64,000 nucleotides of DNA from Cladorhizidae sp. MBARI D1340-BT2 (lineage: Eukaryota > Porifera > Demospongiae > Poecilosclerida > Cladorhizidae): positions 44,264,228 to 44,328,227 of the forward strand of contig JAQNBH010000009.1 of the NCBI GenBank assembly GCA_028752905.1, in the 5' to 3' direction. The notes beneath the pieces are model-generated. The model made no database searches. It was not told the DNA's origin and was given only the letters and a program-made list of their open reading frames with translations. Both the position numbers and the translations under genes were made by a program. Of this stretch, positions 54,501-58,921 are shown in pieces (within the stretch, counting starts at the first letter, position 1; each line of letters opens with the position of its first letter).

Positions 54501-57492
54501 TGCATTAGGCGATGCAGTCAATGCATTAGGCGATGCAGTCAATGCATTAGGCGATGCAGTCAATGCATTAGGCGATGCAGTCAATGCATTAGGTGATGCA
54601 GTCAATGCATTAGGCGATGCAGTCAATGCATTAGGCGATGCAGTCAATGCATTAGGCGATGCAGTCAATGCATTAGGCGATGCAGTCAATGCATTAGGCG
54701 ATGCAGTCAATGATTAGGCGATGCAGTCAATGATTAGGCGATGCAGCCAATGCATTAGGTGATGCAGTCAATGCATTAGGCGATGCAGTCAATGCATTAG
54801 GTGATGCAGCCAATGCATTAGGAGATGCAGCCAATGCATTAGGCGATGCAGTCAATGCATTAGGTGATGCAGTCAATGATTAGGTGATGCAGTCAATGCA
54901 TTAGGTGATGCAGTCAGTGCATTAGGCGATGCAGTCAGTGCATTAGGCGATGCAGTCAGTGCATTAGGCGATGCAGCCAGTGCATTAGGCGATGCAGTCA
55001 GTGCATTAGGTGATGCAGTCAGTGCATTAGGCGATGCAGCCAATGCATTAGGCGATGCAGCCAGTGCATTAGGTGATGCAGTCAGTGCATTAGGCGATGC
55101 AGTCAGTGCATTAAGCGATGCAGTCAATGCATTAGGTGATGCAGTCAGTGCATTAGGCAGTGCATTAGGTGATGCAGTCAGTGCATTAGGTGATGCAGCC
55201 AATGCATTAGGTGATGCAGTCAATGCATTAGGTGATGCAGCCAATGCATTAGGCGATGCAGCCAGTGCATTAGGCGATGCAGTCAGTGCATTAGGCGATG
55301 CAGTCAGTGCATTAGGCGATGCAGTCAATGCATTAGGTGATGCAGCCAGTGCATTAGGTGATGCAGTCAGTGCATTAGGTGATGCAGTCAGTGCATTAGG
55401 TGATGCAGTCAATGCATTAGGTGATGCAGCCAATGCATTAGGTGATGCAGTCAATGCATTAGGTGATGCAGCCAATGCATTAGGCGATGCAGTCAATGCA
55501 TTAGGCGATGCAGCCAGTGCATTAGGCGATGCAGTCAATGATTAGGTGATGCAGTCAATGATTAGGTGATGCAGTCAATGATTAGGTGATGCAGTCAATG
55601 ATTAGGTGATGCAGTCAATGCATTAGGTGATGCAGCTAATGTATTAGGTGATGCAGTCAATGATTAGGTGATGCAGTCAATGATTAGGTGATGCAGTCAA
55701 TGATTAGGTGATGCAGCCAATGCATTAGGTGATGCAGCCAATGCATTAGGCGATGCAGTCAATGCATTAGGCGATGCAGTCAATGCATTAGGCGATGCAG
55801 TCAATGCATTAGGTGATGCAGTCAATGCATTAGGTGATGCAGTCAATGCATTAGGCGATGCAGTCAATGCATTAGGCGATGCAGCCAATGCATTAGGCGA
55901 TGCAGTCAATGCATTAGGCGATGCAGTCAGTGCATTAGGCGATGCAGCCAGTGCATTAGGCGATGCAGTCAATGATTAGGTGATGCAGTCAATGATTAGG
56001 TGATGCAGTCAATGCATTAGGTGATGCAGCCAATGCATTAGGTGATGCAGTCAATGATTAGGTGATGCAGTCAATGATTAGGTGATGCAGTCAATGATTA
56101 GGTGATGCAGCCAATGCATTAGGTGATGCAGTCAATGCATTAGGTGATGCAGTCAATGCATTAGGCGATGCAGTCAGTGCATTAGGTGATGCAGCCAATG
56201 CATTAGGTGATGCAGTCAATGATTAGGTGATGCAGTCAATGATTAGGTGATGCAGTCAATGATTAGGTGATGCAGCCAATGCATTAGGTGATGCAGCCAA
56301 TGCATTAGGCGATGCAGTCAATGCATTAGGTGATGCAGCCAATGCATTAGGCGATGCAGTCAATGCATTAGGTGATGCAGCCAATGCATTAGGTGATGCA
56401 GCCAATGCATTAGGCGATGCAGTCAATGCATTAGGTGATGCAGCCAATGCATTAGGTGATGCAGTCAATGCATTAGGTGATGCAGTCAATGCATTAGGTG
56501 ATGCAGTCAATGCATTAGGTGATGCAGCCAATGCATTAGGCGATGCAGTCAATGCATTAGGTGATGCAGTCAATGCATTAGGTGATGCAGCCAATGATTA
56601 GGTGATGCAGTCAATGCATTAGGTGATGCAGTCAATGCATTAGGTGATGCAGCCAATGCATTAGGTGATGCAGTCAATGATTAGGTGATGCAGTCAATGC
56701 ATTAGGTGATGCAGTCAATGCATTAAGTGATGCAGTCAATGCATTAGGTGATGCAGCCAATCCATTAGGTGATGCAGTCAATGCATTAAGTGATGCAGTC
56801 AATGCATTAGGTGATGCAGCCAATGCATTAGGTGATGCAGCCAATGCATTAGGTGATGCAGTCAATGCATTAGGCGATGCAGTCAATGCATTAGGTGATG
56901 CAGCCAATGCATTAGGTGATGCAGTCAATGCATTAGGTGATGCAGTCAATGCATTAGGTGATGCAGCCAATGCATTAGGTGATGCAGTCAATGCATTAGG
57001 TGATGCAGCCAATGCATTAGGTGATGCAGCCAATGCATTAGGTGATGCAGTCAATGCATTAAGTGATGCAGTCAATGCATTAGGTGATGCAGCCAATAGA
57101 AAGCAATACTAGGAACAAGAAAAGTGAAGGGAATTTGCAGTTTTGCAATAAATTTCGCAGGCAAGTTTAGAGTATTTATTTTAGTGTTATTTAAAGGACA
57201 ATTTTTCAGTGGTGATGGAAGTAGAGGGTTAAAGTGGAGAGAGTGCGTGCAACTATATATTGTACCTGATCAGCAGCAGGTTGCTCCCCAGCCTGTAAAT
57301 AATCTCCTTCACAATCAGGTCATTTAATTCTGGAAAGGTTGAAGTCGGAGCATTAATTTCACGTGATATTGGTACCACCCACGCAACCTCACCTAGCTGA
57401 TACACAGCAGTGCTAAGGCCAGTCACCAGAGAAGTCCAATACGATTGGTTAGATGTAGTTGCGTTTTTGCAGAAGTCCCTCACAGCCTCCAT
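11579..57492 (-). CDS. GCN1: GCN1, activator of the eIF2-alpha kinase GCN2 (complete, 33 exons)
   Basis: GCN1 is a giant HEAT-repeat scaffold that binds stalled or collided ribosomes and hands uncharged tRNA signals to GCN2. Exons in transcript order: 57492-57393, 57329-57266, 53674-53622, 53513-53441, 53379-53286, 52596-52191, 48139-47939, 46101-45949, 45322-45228, 45165-44865, 42616-42541, 42115-41968, 41908-41791, 41722-41416, 41028-40830, 40746-40488, 36496-36240, 36123-36013, 33691-33465, 31283-30710, 30473-30330, 29908-28706, 28414-28272, 24236-24057, 23854-23424, 21925-21728, 21282-20930, 20864-20757, 20653-20246, 19608-19460, 19298-18971, 11968-11774, 11674-11579. They total 7,752 nt or 2,583 residues (human about 2,670) with no phase conflict. 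The two 5' exons are the least conserved part. Intron 15 is GC-AG; the donors of exons 7, 19 and 24 are weak (GTACTT, GTACCC, GTCCGA). Confidence 0.95.
11975..12911. other. GCN1 intron 31, unique part
   Basis: No gene seen. 12020-12300 has weakly repeated CTACAA/GTAAATCTTGGTTTA phrases; the remainder is AT-rich single-copy-looking sequence. Confidence 0.5.
12912..14462. repeat. 41/39-bp minisatellite with higher-order structure
   Basis: About 38 copies of a unit containing TGATGGCTGACTCTGTATCA and GGCACCCTGCCAGTAT. Some units lack TC, and a variant with TGCCTGTCCCCAGC recurs as a block at about 13440, 13860 and 14280, roughly 420 bp apart. The array therefore also expanded as large blocks. 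Confidence 0.95.
14563..14686. repeat. 34-bp repeat, four copies
   Basis: Units of CAGCTATTGACTTGTCAGTG followed by CTGCTTGCCTGCCC. Confidence 0.9.
14957..16000. repeat. 35-bp minisatellite
   Basis: About 30 copies of a unit containing GTGAGCTGCTGTGGTGTGGG and TGAGGAGTGTTAGTG, including shorter deletion variants. The first unit grows out of a plus-strand open frame (14890-14980), much like the two exon-edge arrays elsewhere in the window. Confidence 0.94.
16262..16400. repeat. 27-bp repeat, five copies
   Basis: Units containing CCTCCCCAGCAATGGAGG and CTGCGTGTGC. Confidence 0.9.
16747..17106 (+). pseudogene. Possible Mutator-like transposase fragment
   Basis: A 119-codon open frame containing SDGVITKLQREILRYYGSNI and TGSLDEMERDC. 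This resembles the segment LTD..I..LQ..YG.AIR.N...V..MK.A of Mutator-type transposases common in invertebrate genomes, recalled from memory and not tested. It lacks the downstream zinc-ligand block and catalytic region. It lies in antisense orientation inside GCN1 intron 31. Confidence 0.3.
17205..17385. repeat. Two-copy ~85-bp tandem duplication
   Basis: TTACTATTCACCTAGTCCAC begins each copy (17211 and 17298), followed by GAGCTGACTTTACAAGTC. Confidence 0.85.
17807..17836 (-). ncRNA. Hammerhead-ribozyme-like core, copy 1
   Basis: On the minus strand: CTGATGA, one A, then GGCTAG-AGCAC-CTAGTC forming a six-pair stem II, then GAAAC. This is the order of the hammerhead catalytic core. The stem III / cleavage segment after GAAAC reads ATC, and only about four pairs of stem I are possible. 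It may be a decayed element-borne hammerhead of the kind reported in Penelope-like retroelements. It lies in GCN1 intron 31 on the transcribed strand. Confidence 0.4.
18013..18362. repeat. 32-bp minisatellite
   Basis: About ten copies of CCTCACCTGCACTATGGTGG then CCTGTGTGCTCA. The reverse complement contains CAGGTGAG, a donor-like motif, on the GCN1 transcript strand. Confidence 0.95.
18512..18586. repeat. (TAA)n microsatellite
   Basis: About 22 near-perfect copies. A CAT/CAC-rich degenerate tract follows at about 18797-18915. Confidence 0.95.
18971..21925 (-). CDS. GCN1: GCN1 exons 26-31, RWD-binding region
   Basis: Exons 21925-21728, 21282-20930, 20864-20757, 20653-20246, 19608-19460 and 19298-18971 encode residues about 1973-2487. 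Landmarks are LMAVKSRVVLPHVVPQL, AGPLIRVLGDRYSWNIK and MLQALQGVIKTSGQRM. In yeast this part of Gcn1 contains the domain that binds the RWD domain of GCN2. All junction phases agree. Exon 29 ends at GTGGGT, then a 68-bp minisatellite begins within about 30 bases. Confidence 0.93.
19807..20227. repeat. 68-bp minisatellite, second location
   Basis: About six copies of the same family as 3871-4135, in the same plus-strand orientation, within about 20 bp of the GCN1 exon 29 donor (20246). Most copies differ from each other by a few bases. Confidence 0.95.
22030..23312. repeat. 29-bp minisatellite, GCN1 intron 25
   Basis: About 45 copies of GTGATGGGTGGGAGTGGCAC then TATAGTCAG, more heterogeneous than the other arrays, with several shortened units. 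Confidence 0.95.
23424..24236 (-). CDS. GCN1: GCN1 exons 24-25
   Basis: Exons 24236-24057 and 23854-23424 encode residues about 1769-1972. Landmarks are SSVQLLGDLLFKISGLSGK, EDDNFGT, VFAGLYMGR, LREILPTLIQLLLSCLG and ARTLGDLVRKLGERVLPE. The exon 24 donor is GTCCGA, a poor match to consensus; it was chosen because it joins GLYMGR to LDVALLVRQTSLHVWK in frame as in other GCN1 proteins. Three-prime of exon 25, the intron carries a 1.3-kb, 29-bp array. Confidence 0.93.
24241..24636. repeat. 22-bp minisatellite, left part
   Basis: Units of AAGGGTGGAGTGAGGTGSAG plus GC. In the GCN1 transcript it is pyrimidine-rich and lies directly before the exon 24 acceptor. The array resumes at 28080-28216 on the far side of the transposon. 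Confidence 0.93.
24803..26992 (-). pseudogene. hAT transposase with DUF4371-like and hAT dimerisation regions, frameshifted
   Basis: About 720 codons in three frames. The N-terminal part has a Ser-rich start, then a TTF-type zinc-finger-like segment (FCKVCKQSG ... HARSDFHIHA). The middle has MADESTD and GFDGAATFSG, which carry the expected catalytic Asp residues, and a Cys/His cluster (HCHCH). The C-terminal part ends with SVERSFSQMKMIKTRLRN, the hAT dimerisation signature. Reading frame shifts near 26540 (a T run on the coding strand) and near 25675. The relatives are the ZMYM/ZNF862-like domesticated hAT family. Two breaks and otherwise few lesions suggest fairly recent death. Confidence 0.85.
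27022..27420. repeat. ~120-bp tandem repeat inside the hAT element
   Basis: Three copies of a unit containing AAGACCATGACATAATGGAC and AAACCTACAAAGGAGA, upstream of the transposase start. Subterminal repeats are common in hAT elements as transposase-binding sites. Confidence 0.85.
28080..28216. repeat. 22-bp minisatellite, right part
   Basis: Continuation of the 24241-24636 array (GGGTGGAGTGAGGTGCAGGC units), separated from it only by the transposon. Confidence 0.93.
28272..29908 (-). CDS. GCN1: GCN1 exons 22-23, eEF3-like core
   Basis: Exon 22 (29908-28706) is 1,203 nt, 401 codons in phase 0 at both ends. It encodes the most conserved part of GCN1, the HEAT array similar to translation elongation factor 3 that contacts the ribosome. 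Landmarks are RKGSAYGLAGLVKGLGIP, CFGDGNQYVREA, SWRTKAGSAELLGAMAFC, MAAQIIGNMYSLTD and SSVDRSGAAQG-like TSVDRSGAAQG. Exon 23 (28414-28272) adds residues about 1722-1768. The exceptional exon length compared with its neighbours suggests loss of ancestral introns or constraint on this region. Confidence 0.96.
28478..28690. repeat. CA/TA-rich repeat in GCN1 intron 22
   Basis: Degenerate units of CACAGTACCCACAATATATA and ACACACCCACACAG filling most of the intron. Confidence 0.85.
29909..30329. other. GCN1 intron 21 with dispersed TCACATGA motifs
   Basis: No gene. The motif TCACATGA or its close variants occurs about ten times in 400 bp at irregular spacing, so it is not a simple tandem array. 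Confidence 0.7.
30330..33691 (-). CDS. GCN1: GCN1 exons 19-21
   Basis: Exons 33691-33465, 31283-30710 and 30473-30330 encode residues about 1006-1320. Exon 20 contains the block VRQSIIVLMGTLAKHMDKN and exon 21 VQEAIASCLPPLAPVIKQDA, both strongly conserved GCN1 signatures just before the eEF3-like region. The exon 19 donor is AG before GTACCC. The exon's last 20 bases form the first copy of a 32-bp minisatellite filling the start of the intron; a second, 44-bp array fills the rest. Confidence 0.93.
30484..30650. repeat. CACATGTCACC-type repeat in GCN1 intron 20
   Basis: Units CAACACCGCACACATCATCT and GTAACACCACAC, about four degenerate copies. Confidence 0.85.
31440..32500. repeat. 44-bp minisatellite, GCN1 intron 19
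   Basis: About 25 copies of GTAGGACACTCCATAGGAGA then GTAAGGTATAGTATAGGACA and CACT, with some units shortened. In transcript sense each unit has CCTACAG. The lack of stops in all minus frames gives long false open frames. Confidence 0.96.
32640..33480 (-). repeat. 32-bp minisatellite built from the GCN1 exon 19 end and its donor
   Basis: About 26 copies. In transcript sense the unit is AACAGGACACTGGCTAGCAG followed by GTACCCATGTGT. The true exon end (AACAGGACGTTGGCCAGCAG, 33484-33465) and donor GTACCC form the first copy. Later copies keep AG/GTACC. Confidence 0.95.
33700..33962. repeat. ~70-bp repeat, four copies
   Basis: Units contain GGAGAGATGGAGGGGATATG and AGGATATGAGGACAGGCTCG. It lies directly upstream (in the transcript) of the GCN1 exon 19 acceptor. 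Confidence 0.9.
34010..35965. repeat. 27-bp purine-rich minisatellite, 2 kb
   Basis: About 75 copies of GAGGAAGGACAGAGAGAGGT then GAGGGAA. The plus strand is about 90 percent purine and the transcript is pyrimidine-rich. Because 27 is a multiple of three, a 702-codon minus frame stays open; its Ser/Leu/Pro repeat is not evidence of a gene. Confidence 0.97.
36013..36496 (-). CDS. GCN1: GCN1 exons 17-18
   Basis: Exons 36496-36240 and 36123-36013 encode residues about 883-1005, HEAT-like helices in the variable middle of GCN1. Similarity to remembered homologues is modest here. The assignment rests on open frame, good splice signals (TTTCCAG, GTTAGC, GTGTGTAG, GTAAGG) and exact phase continuity with exons 16 and 19. 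Confidence 0.8.
36670..37012. repeat. ACATGTATATAATATATACAC tract
   Basis: Degenerate AT/CA repeat with units near ATACATGTATATAATATATA, prone to cruciform formation. Confidence 0.85.
37060..39935. repeat. 47-bp minisatellite, 2.9 kb, GCN1 intron 16
   Basis: About 60 copies of a unit containing GCATACTGGTAGTGCCACAT and GTATTAGTGTGCAGGCTATA. Two alternating variants (GATGTGC and GATATGC) dominate. This is the longest intronic array in the window. 39936-40487 is unique sequence plus a poly-C tract at about 40412-40430; no gene is seen. Confidence 0.97.
40488..41028 (-). CDS. GCN1: GCN1 exons 15-16
   Basis: Exons 41028-40830 and 40746-40488 encode residues about 730-882. This is the charged linker beginning ANMKKESKIYSYEDQK (human NMKRENKAYSFKEQ), followed by EAIEAQLMSEEELRKRL. 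The 83-bp intron between them starts GC (AAG then GCACGT) and ends CGCAG, making it a GC-AG intron. The only nearby GT would break the conserved frame. The exon 15 acceptor sits just downstream (in the transcript) of a long pyrimidine-rich array. Confidence 0.92.
41065..41372. repeat. (GGGGAGGAGA)n purine tract, GCN1 intron 14
   Basis: Nearly pure purine on the plus strand from about 41090 to 41370. In the transcript it is a 0.3-kb polypyrimidine run ending about 40 bp before the exon 15 acceptor. Confidence 0.93.
41416..42616 (-). CDS. GCN1: GCN1 exons 11-14
   Basis: Exons 42616-42541, 42115-41968, 41908-41791 and 41722-41416 encode residues about 514-729. Landmarks are SLLIAHHPDI (LIISHHPSL in human) and NASAWLGLLRMARLDP (SGLWPALLARMKIDP). 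The last exon carries MCTPQGELWHAGFKKE, matching IMQTPAGELYDK. Phases 1, 2, 0, 1 and 2 connect without a break. The 2.2-kb intron before exon 11 holds a diverged inverted repeat. Confidence 0.92.
42740..42955. repeat. GTGTAAGTATGGTGTGT-type repeat
   Basis: Degenerate units of TATAGTGTAAGTATGGTG within GCN1 intron 10. Confidence 0.85.
43163..44770. repeat. Diverged inverted repeat pair (43163-43403 and 44573-44770)
   Basis: The reverse complement of the left copy and the right copy share CYCTCTRGCCACAGATACCA, then ATGCAACAT and TTTAGTGTCAA. Both end with AGAATCKATGGAGCTCCAAA. They are probably two insertions of one dispersed element in opposite orientation. Between them are a 28-bp repeat (43755-43912) and unique sequence. 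Confidence 0.7.
43755..43912. repeat. 28-bp minisatellite
   Basis: About six copies of GTGAGTAATGATTATAAATA then GAATCAGT. Confidence 0.93.
44865..46101 (-). CDS. GCN1: GCN1 exons 8-10
   Basis: Exons 46101-45949, 45322-45228 and 45165-44865 encode residues about 331-513. Exon 8 opens with the conserved GKLTVAEH block. Exon 10 contains RVAYLMCMLALCRE, matching the RHAYLQCMLASYR block of animal GCN1, and ends near DQLFSHKVLSAASE. The intron between exons 8 and 9 holds a 0.55-kb purine-rich tandem array that is pyrimidine-rich in the transcript and abuts the exon 9 acceptor. Confidence 0.92.
45330..45880. repeat. GAGAGATGAGGAGAG purine array, GCN1 intron 8
   Basis: Degenerate 10-18-bp units (GAGATGAGGAGAGGAGAGA). 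In the transcript it is a 0.55-kb pyrimidine-rich tract ending a few bases before the exon 9 acceptor at 45323. Confidence 0.93.
46118..46560. repeat. ~42-bp repeat with GGGGGAGGGGCTCAACTAGC
   Basis: About eleven units also containing ATACAGCAGCAAGGCACATG, near the donor side of GCN1 intron 7. 46561-47938 is otherwise unique sequence in which I see no gene. Confidence 0.92.
47939..48139 (-). CDS. GCN1: GCN1 exon 7
   Basis: The exon follows TGTGTGCAG and encodes residues about 264-330. It includes DLSSYEDIAKNL and ALAKQCSDKAAV, close to the GCN1 block containing ARQCSDSSAM in human. The donor GTACTT is weak, but the phase-1 junction to exon 8 (TGT ACT CCG) keeps the conserved GKLTV block in frame. 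Confidence 0.92.
48200..48740. repeat. GTGTAGTGTGGTAT array, GCN1 intron 6
   Basis: 14-bp units with variable spacing, just upstream (in the transcript) of GCN1 exon 7. Confidence 0.94.
48905..49864. repeat. 57-bp minisatellite open on both strands
   Basis: About 17 copies of a unit containing CATGCATGCAGACTCTGCAG and AAAGTGACCTATGCAGACTA. 57 is 19 codons, so a plus frame of 348 codons and a minus frame of 321 codons stay open. No splice or promoter context supports a protein. Confidence 0.96.
50016..50186. repeat. 27-bp repeat, six copies
   Basis: CTAGGCAGCTGCTACGTGGC then TATATGT, nearly identical copies. Confidence 0.95.
50190..50522. repeat. ~86-bp repeat, four copies
   Basis: Units contain AAAGAAATCCATCCAGGAGC and GAAACAGCCAGGAAGAGACT. 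Confidence 0.94.
50523..52190. other. GCN1 intron 6, mostly unique
   Basis: Apart from a poly-C tract (about 50713-50728) and the hammerhead-like motif at 51245-51274 with its flanks (about 51200-51300), I see no gene or array. Confidence 0.5.
51245..51274 (-). ncRNA. Hammerhead-ribozyme-like core, copy 2
   Basis: Same core as at 17807-17836: CTGATGA, A, GGCTAG-AGCAT-CTAGTC, GAAAC, followed by GTC. AC/GU could form a minimal two-pair stem III with C as the cleavage nucleotide, probably only as a dimer. I see no stem I partner. The flank AATCAACTT is also shared with copy 1, so both derive from one mobile family. It lies in GCN1 intron 6, again on the transcribed strand. Confidence 0.4.
52191..52596 (-). 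CDS. GCN1: GCN1 exon 6
   Basis: The exon follows GGTTTTGCAG and ends AGCA before GTGAGT. It encodes residues about 129-263, an armadillo/HEAT-like helical region. The C-terminal part, PAMLKALLRNPDEL, matches the GCN1 segment LPTIQKSLLRSPENV. The next intron (52190-48140) is about 4 kb, with several repeat arrays and a hammerhead-like motif. Confidence 0.92.
52682..53285. repeat. CACTCTCTCACTACACACA microsatellite, interrupted
   Basis: The two parts, 52682-52831 and 53026-53285, are the same repeat type (CTCACTACACACACACTCAT). They are separated by a small transposon at 52832-53025. Confidence 0.92.
52832..53025. mobile_element. Non-autonomous hAT-like element (MITE), 194 bp
   Basis: Left end CAGGGTTTCATTTAG, right end (reverse complement) CAGGGATTCATTTAG, 14 of 15 bases alike. 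The subterminal G/C runs (GGGGGGCAGCTGCCCCCCC) resemble those of the larger hAT element at 24637-28079. I cannot identify a clean target duplication because the flanks are repetitive. Confidence 0.75.
53286..53674 (-). CDS. GCN1: GCN1 exons 3-5
   Basis: Exons 53674-53622, 53513-53441 and 53379-53286 encode residues about 55-128. The stretch ending in PLKWACLLLQKS matches the conserved N-terminal GCN1 helix that reads ALTWTCLLVR in human. Introns are 108 and 61 bp. Exon 5 ends in phase 0 at GTGAGAG and is followed in the transcript by a CA/TG-rich microsatellite interrupted by a small transposon. Confidence 0.88.
54226..57098. repeat. 21-bp minisatellite, 2.9 kb, GCN1 intron 2
   Basis: About 135 copies of AATGCATTAGGYGATGCAGT plus C, with an 18-19-bp variant missing CAT. 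Minus frames stay open over long runs because 21 is a multiple of three (Thr-Ala-Ser-Pro-Asn-Ala-Leu). The shortened units break them, so this is not a gene. 53675-54225 is unique AT-rich intron. Confidence 0.97.
57266..57492 (-). CDS. GCN1: GCN1 exons 1-2 (start codon)
   Basis: The ATG is at 57492-57490 and begins MEAVRDF. Exon 1 (57492-57393) ends in phase 1 before GTGAGG; exon 2 (57329-57266) follows TTTCCAG and ends in phase 2 before GTACAA. Both were assigned because their phases lead exactly into exon 3 and because the encoded short helical segment resembles the poorly conserved GCN1 N-terminus. An ATG further upstream in the same open frame would add about 36 residues, which I consider less likely. 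Confidence 0.7.
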
Positions 57493-57735
57493 TAATCCTT
57501 CCCACGCACAGAGCCGCTTACAGAGCCGCTTACTGGATAGCAAATCCGCTCTTTCAAACTTAGTAGGACAGCTGATAGAGCCGAAGGCAAAGGATCGCAC
57601 CGTAGAAGTTACACGTGCATAAAGGTGCTCTATTTAGAGGATTATTCAGTCCGCCGTGGTTGGGTGTGGCCACGCCGTACGTAACGTTCGGTGGCGTGGT
57701 ATTTAGTATTGGTCTTCTTGGTTCTTAAATAGATC
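57493..57735. promoter_or_regulatory. Shared divergent promoter, GCN1 and rhodanese gene
   Basis: 243 bp separate the two start codons on opposite strands. The interval has CpG-bearing segments (CGCCGTACGTAACGTTCG near 57673) that contrast with the repeat-filled introns, and no obvious TATA box. A bidirectional promoter is inferred from geometry only. Confidence 0.55.
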
Positions 57736-58358
57736 ATGGCGATGTCCCGCTCATTGAGGACTGTGGTCTATAGCATCAAGAAGACGTTCCCTTCAGTGAA
57801 AAACATTACATGTGAAGAACTAGATAAGTGGAGAAAGAGCAAGGAGAGGAGCTTGGTTATCCTGGTAGGCCACTATAATTATGTCTTTTAACTTGTACAG
57901 TATGCTATTATTTGAATACAGGATACTCGTCCAGTGGAGGAGTATAAAGTGAGTCACGTGCCTGGCTCAGTTAGGATGGACCCTGATGGAGACTGCAACC
58001 TATCTTCCTTAGGTATATCTCTTGACCCAGCAACCACAGGTAAAAACCTGCATACCTTTCCATTGCTCTGGTACCCTCACTTCATGTGTAGCCACATACA
58101 GTGGTATGCTATTGTTCCGTGGGCTATCGCTCTAGCAAAGTGACCCAGAAGTTGATCCGAGCTCACACACATGGAGGTGATACTGGGGACCACACCTCGT
58201 CACCGCCGAATGTTTTTAACCTGGAAGGAGGAGTGTTCCAGTGGGCATGCGAAGGAAGGGAACTGACCAATGCAGGAGGAGAGAGTGTCTCCGCTGTCCA
58301 TCCCTACACCTCATTCTGGGGCAAGATCCTGCCTTCAAACATCAGACACAAGATCTGA
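57736..58358 (+). CDS. Small single-domain rhodanese-like protein
   Basis: Exons 57736-57864, 57922-58039 and 58102-58358 give 504 nt, 167 residues, with GT-AG introns of 57 and 62 bp. The protein has the rhodanese layout: ITCEELDKW, then VILDTRPVEEYKVSHVPGS, then VVCYCSVGYRSS. Cys87 starts the six-residue active loop C-S-V-G-Y-R. The loop length and catalytic Cys fit sulfurtransferases rather than Cdc25-type phosphatases, whose loop is seven residues. The C-terminal WACEGRELTN...VHPYTSFWG block resembles the end of bacterial and animal single-domain rhodaneses. The start is the first ATG; a second ATG follows two codons later. It diverges from GCN1 with 243 bp between start codons. The substrate cannot be told from sequence. 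Confidence 0.88.
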
Positions 58359-58414
58359 ACATTACATTTCTTTTCGTATTTAGAAGAATTTTTTTAAATC
58401 TACACATGTACTGC

Positions 58415-58578
58415 AGTCAGTGAGTGTACTGGTCAGTGGGTGTACTGGTGCAGTGGGTGTGCTGGTGCAGTGGGTGTGCTGGTGTGCTGGTGCAGTGGGT
58501 GTGCTGGTGCAGTGGGTGTGCTGGTGCAGTGGGTGTGCTGGTGCAGTGGGTGTGCTGGTGCAGTGGGTGTACTGGTCA
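58415..58578. repeat. 17-bp minisatellite downstream of the rhodanese gene
   Basis: About nine copies of GTGGGTGTGCTGGTGCA, starting some 60 bp after the stop codon. Confidence 0.93.
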
Positions 58579-58799
58579 TCAGCATTTTTGAAGGTGAAGT
58601 ATGTTAGAACATGTCCTAAGGCCAGTCATGCACATGCTATATATAGGAGGATCTATAGGAGGGGATCTGAGAAAAGGGACATTAAATGTGTTCTTTGACC
58701 AATTAAAACATTGATTATATATATGTGCAGATGGGCCTTTTCTTACATCCCATCACAACTAGATATGCATATATGCATTGTATATTCCGTGTGTGTGTG

Positions 58800-58921
58800 T
58801 GCTCAAATCAGTCATCGCTGCTGATGACTGGTGTGTGCTCAGTCAGTCATCGCTGCTGATGACTTGTGTGTGTGTGTGTGTGAGAGTGCTCAGTCAGTCA
58901 TCGCTGCTGATGACTGGTGCA
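58800..58921 (-). repeat. Tandem copies of the NSRP1 stop-codon segment
   Basis: In transcript sense CAGTCATCAGCAGCGATGAC followed by TGA encodes the last residues (ISSDD) and stop. The same segment recurs twice more in the 3' flank (about 58840-58866 and 58806-58832), separated by TG-rich spacers. Confidence 0.85.

Noticed and set aside
54336..57096. Several minus frames of Ala-Ser-Pro-Asn-Ala-Leu-Thr repeats
   Set aside because: The 21-bp array; frames break wherever a shortened unit occurs.
58100..58140. Alternative rhodanese exon 3 boundary leaving the active loop out of frame
   Set aside because: Only the ACATACAG acceptor restores the C-S-V-G-Y-R loop with exon 2 phase.
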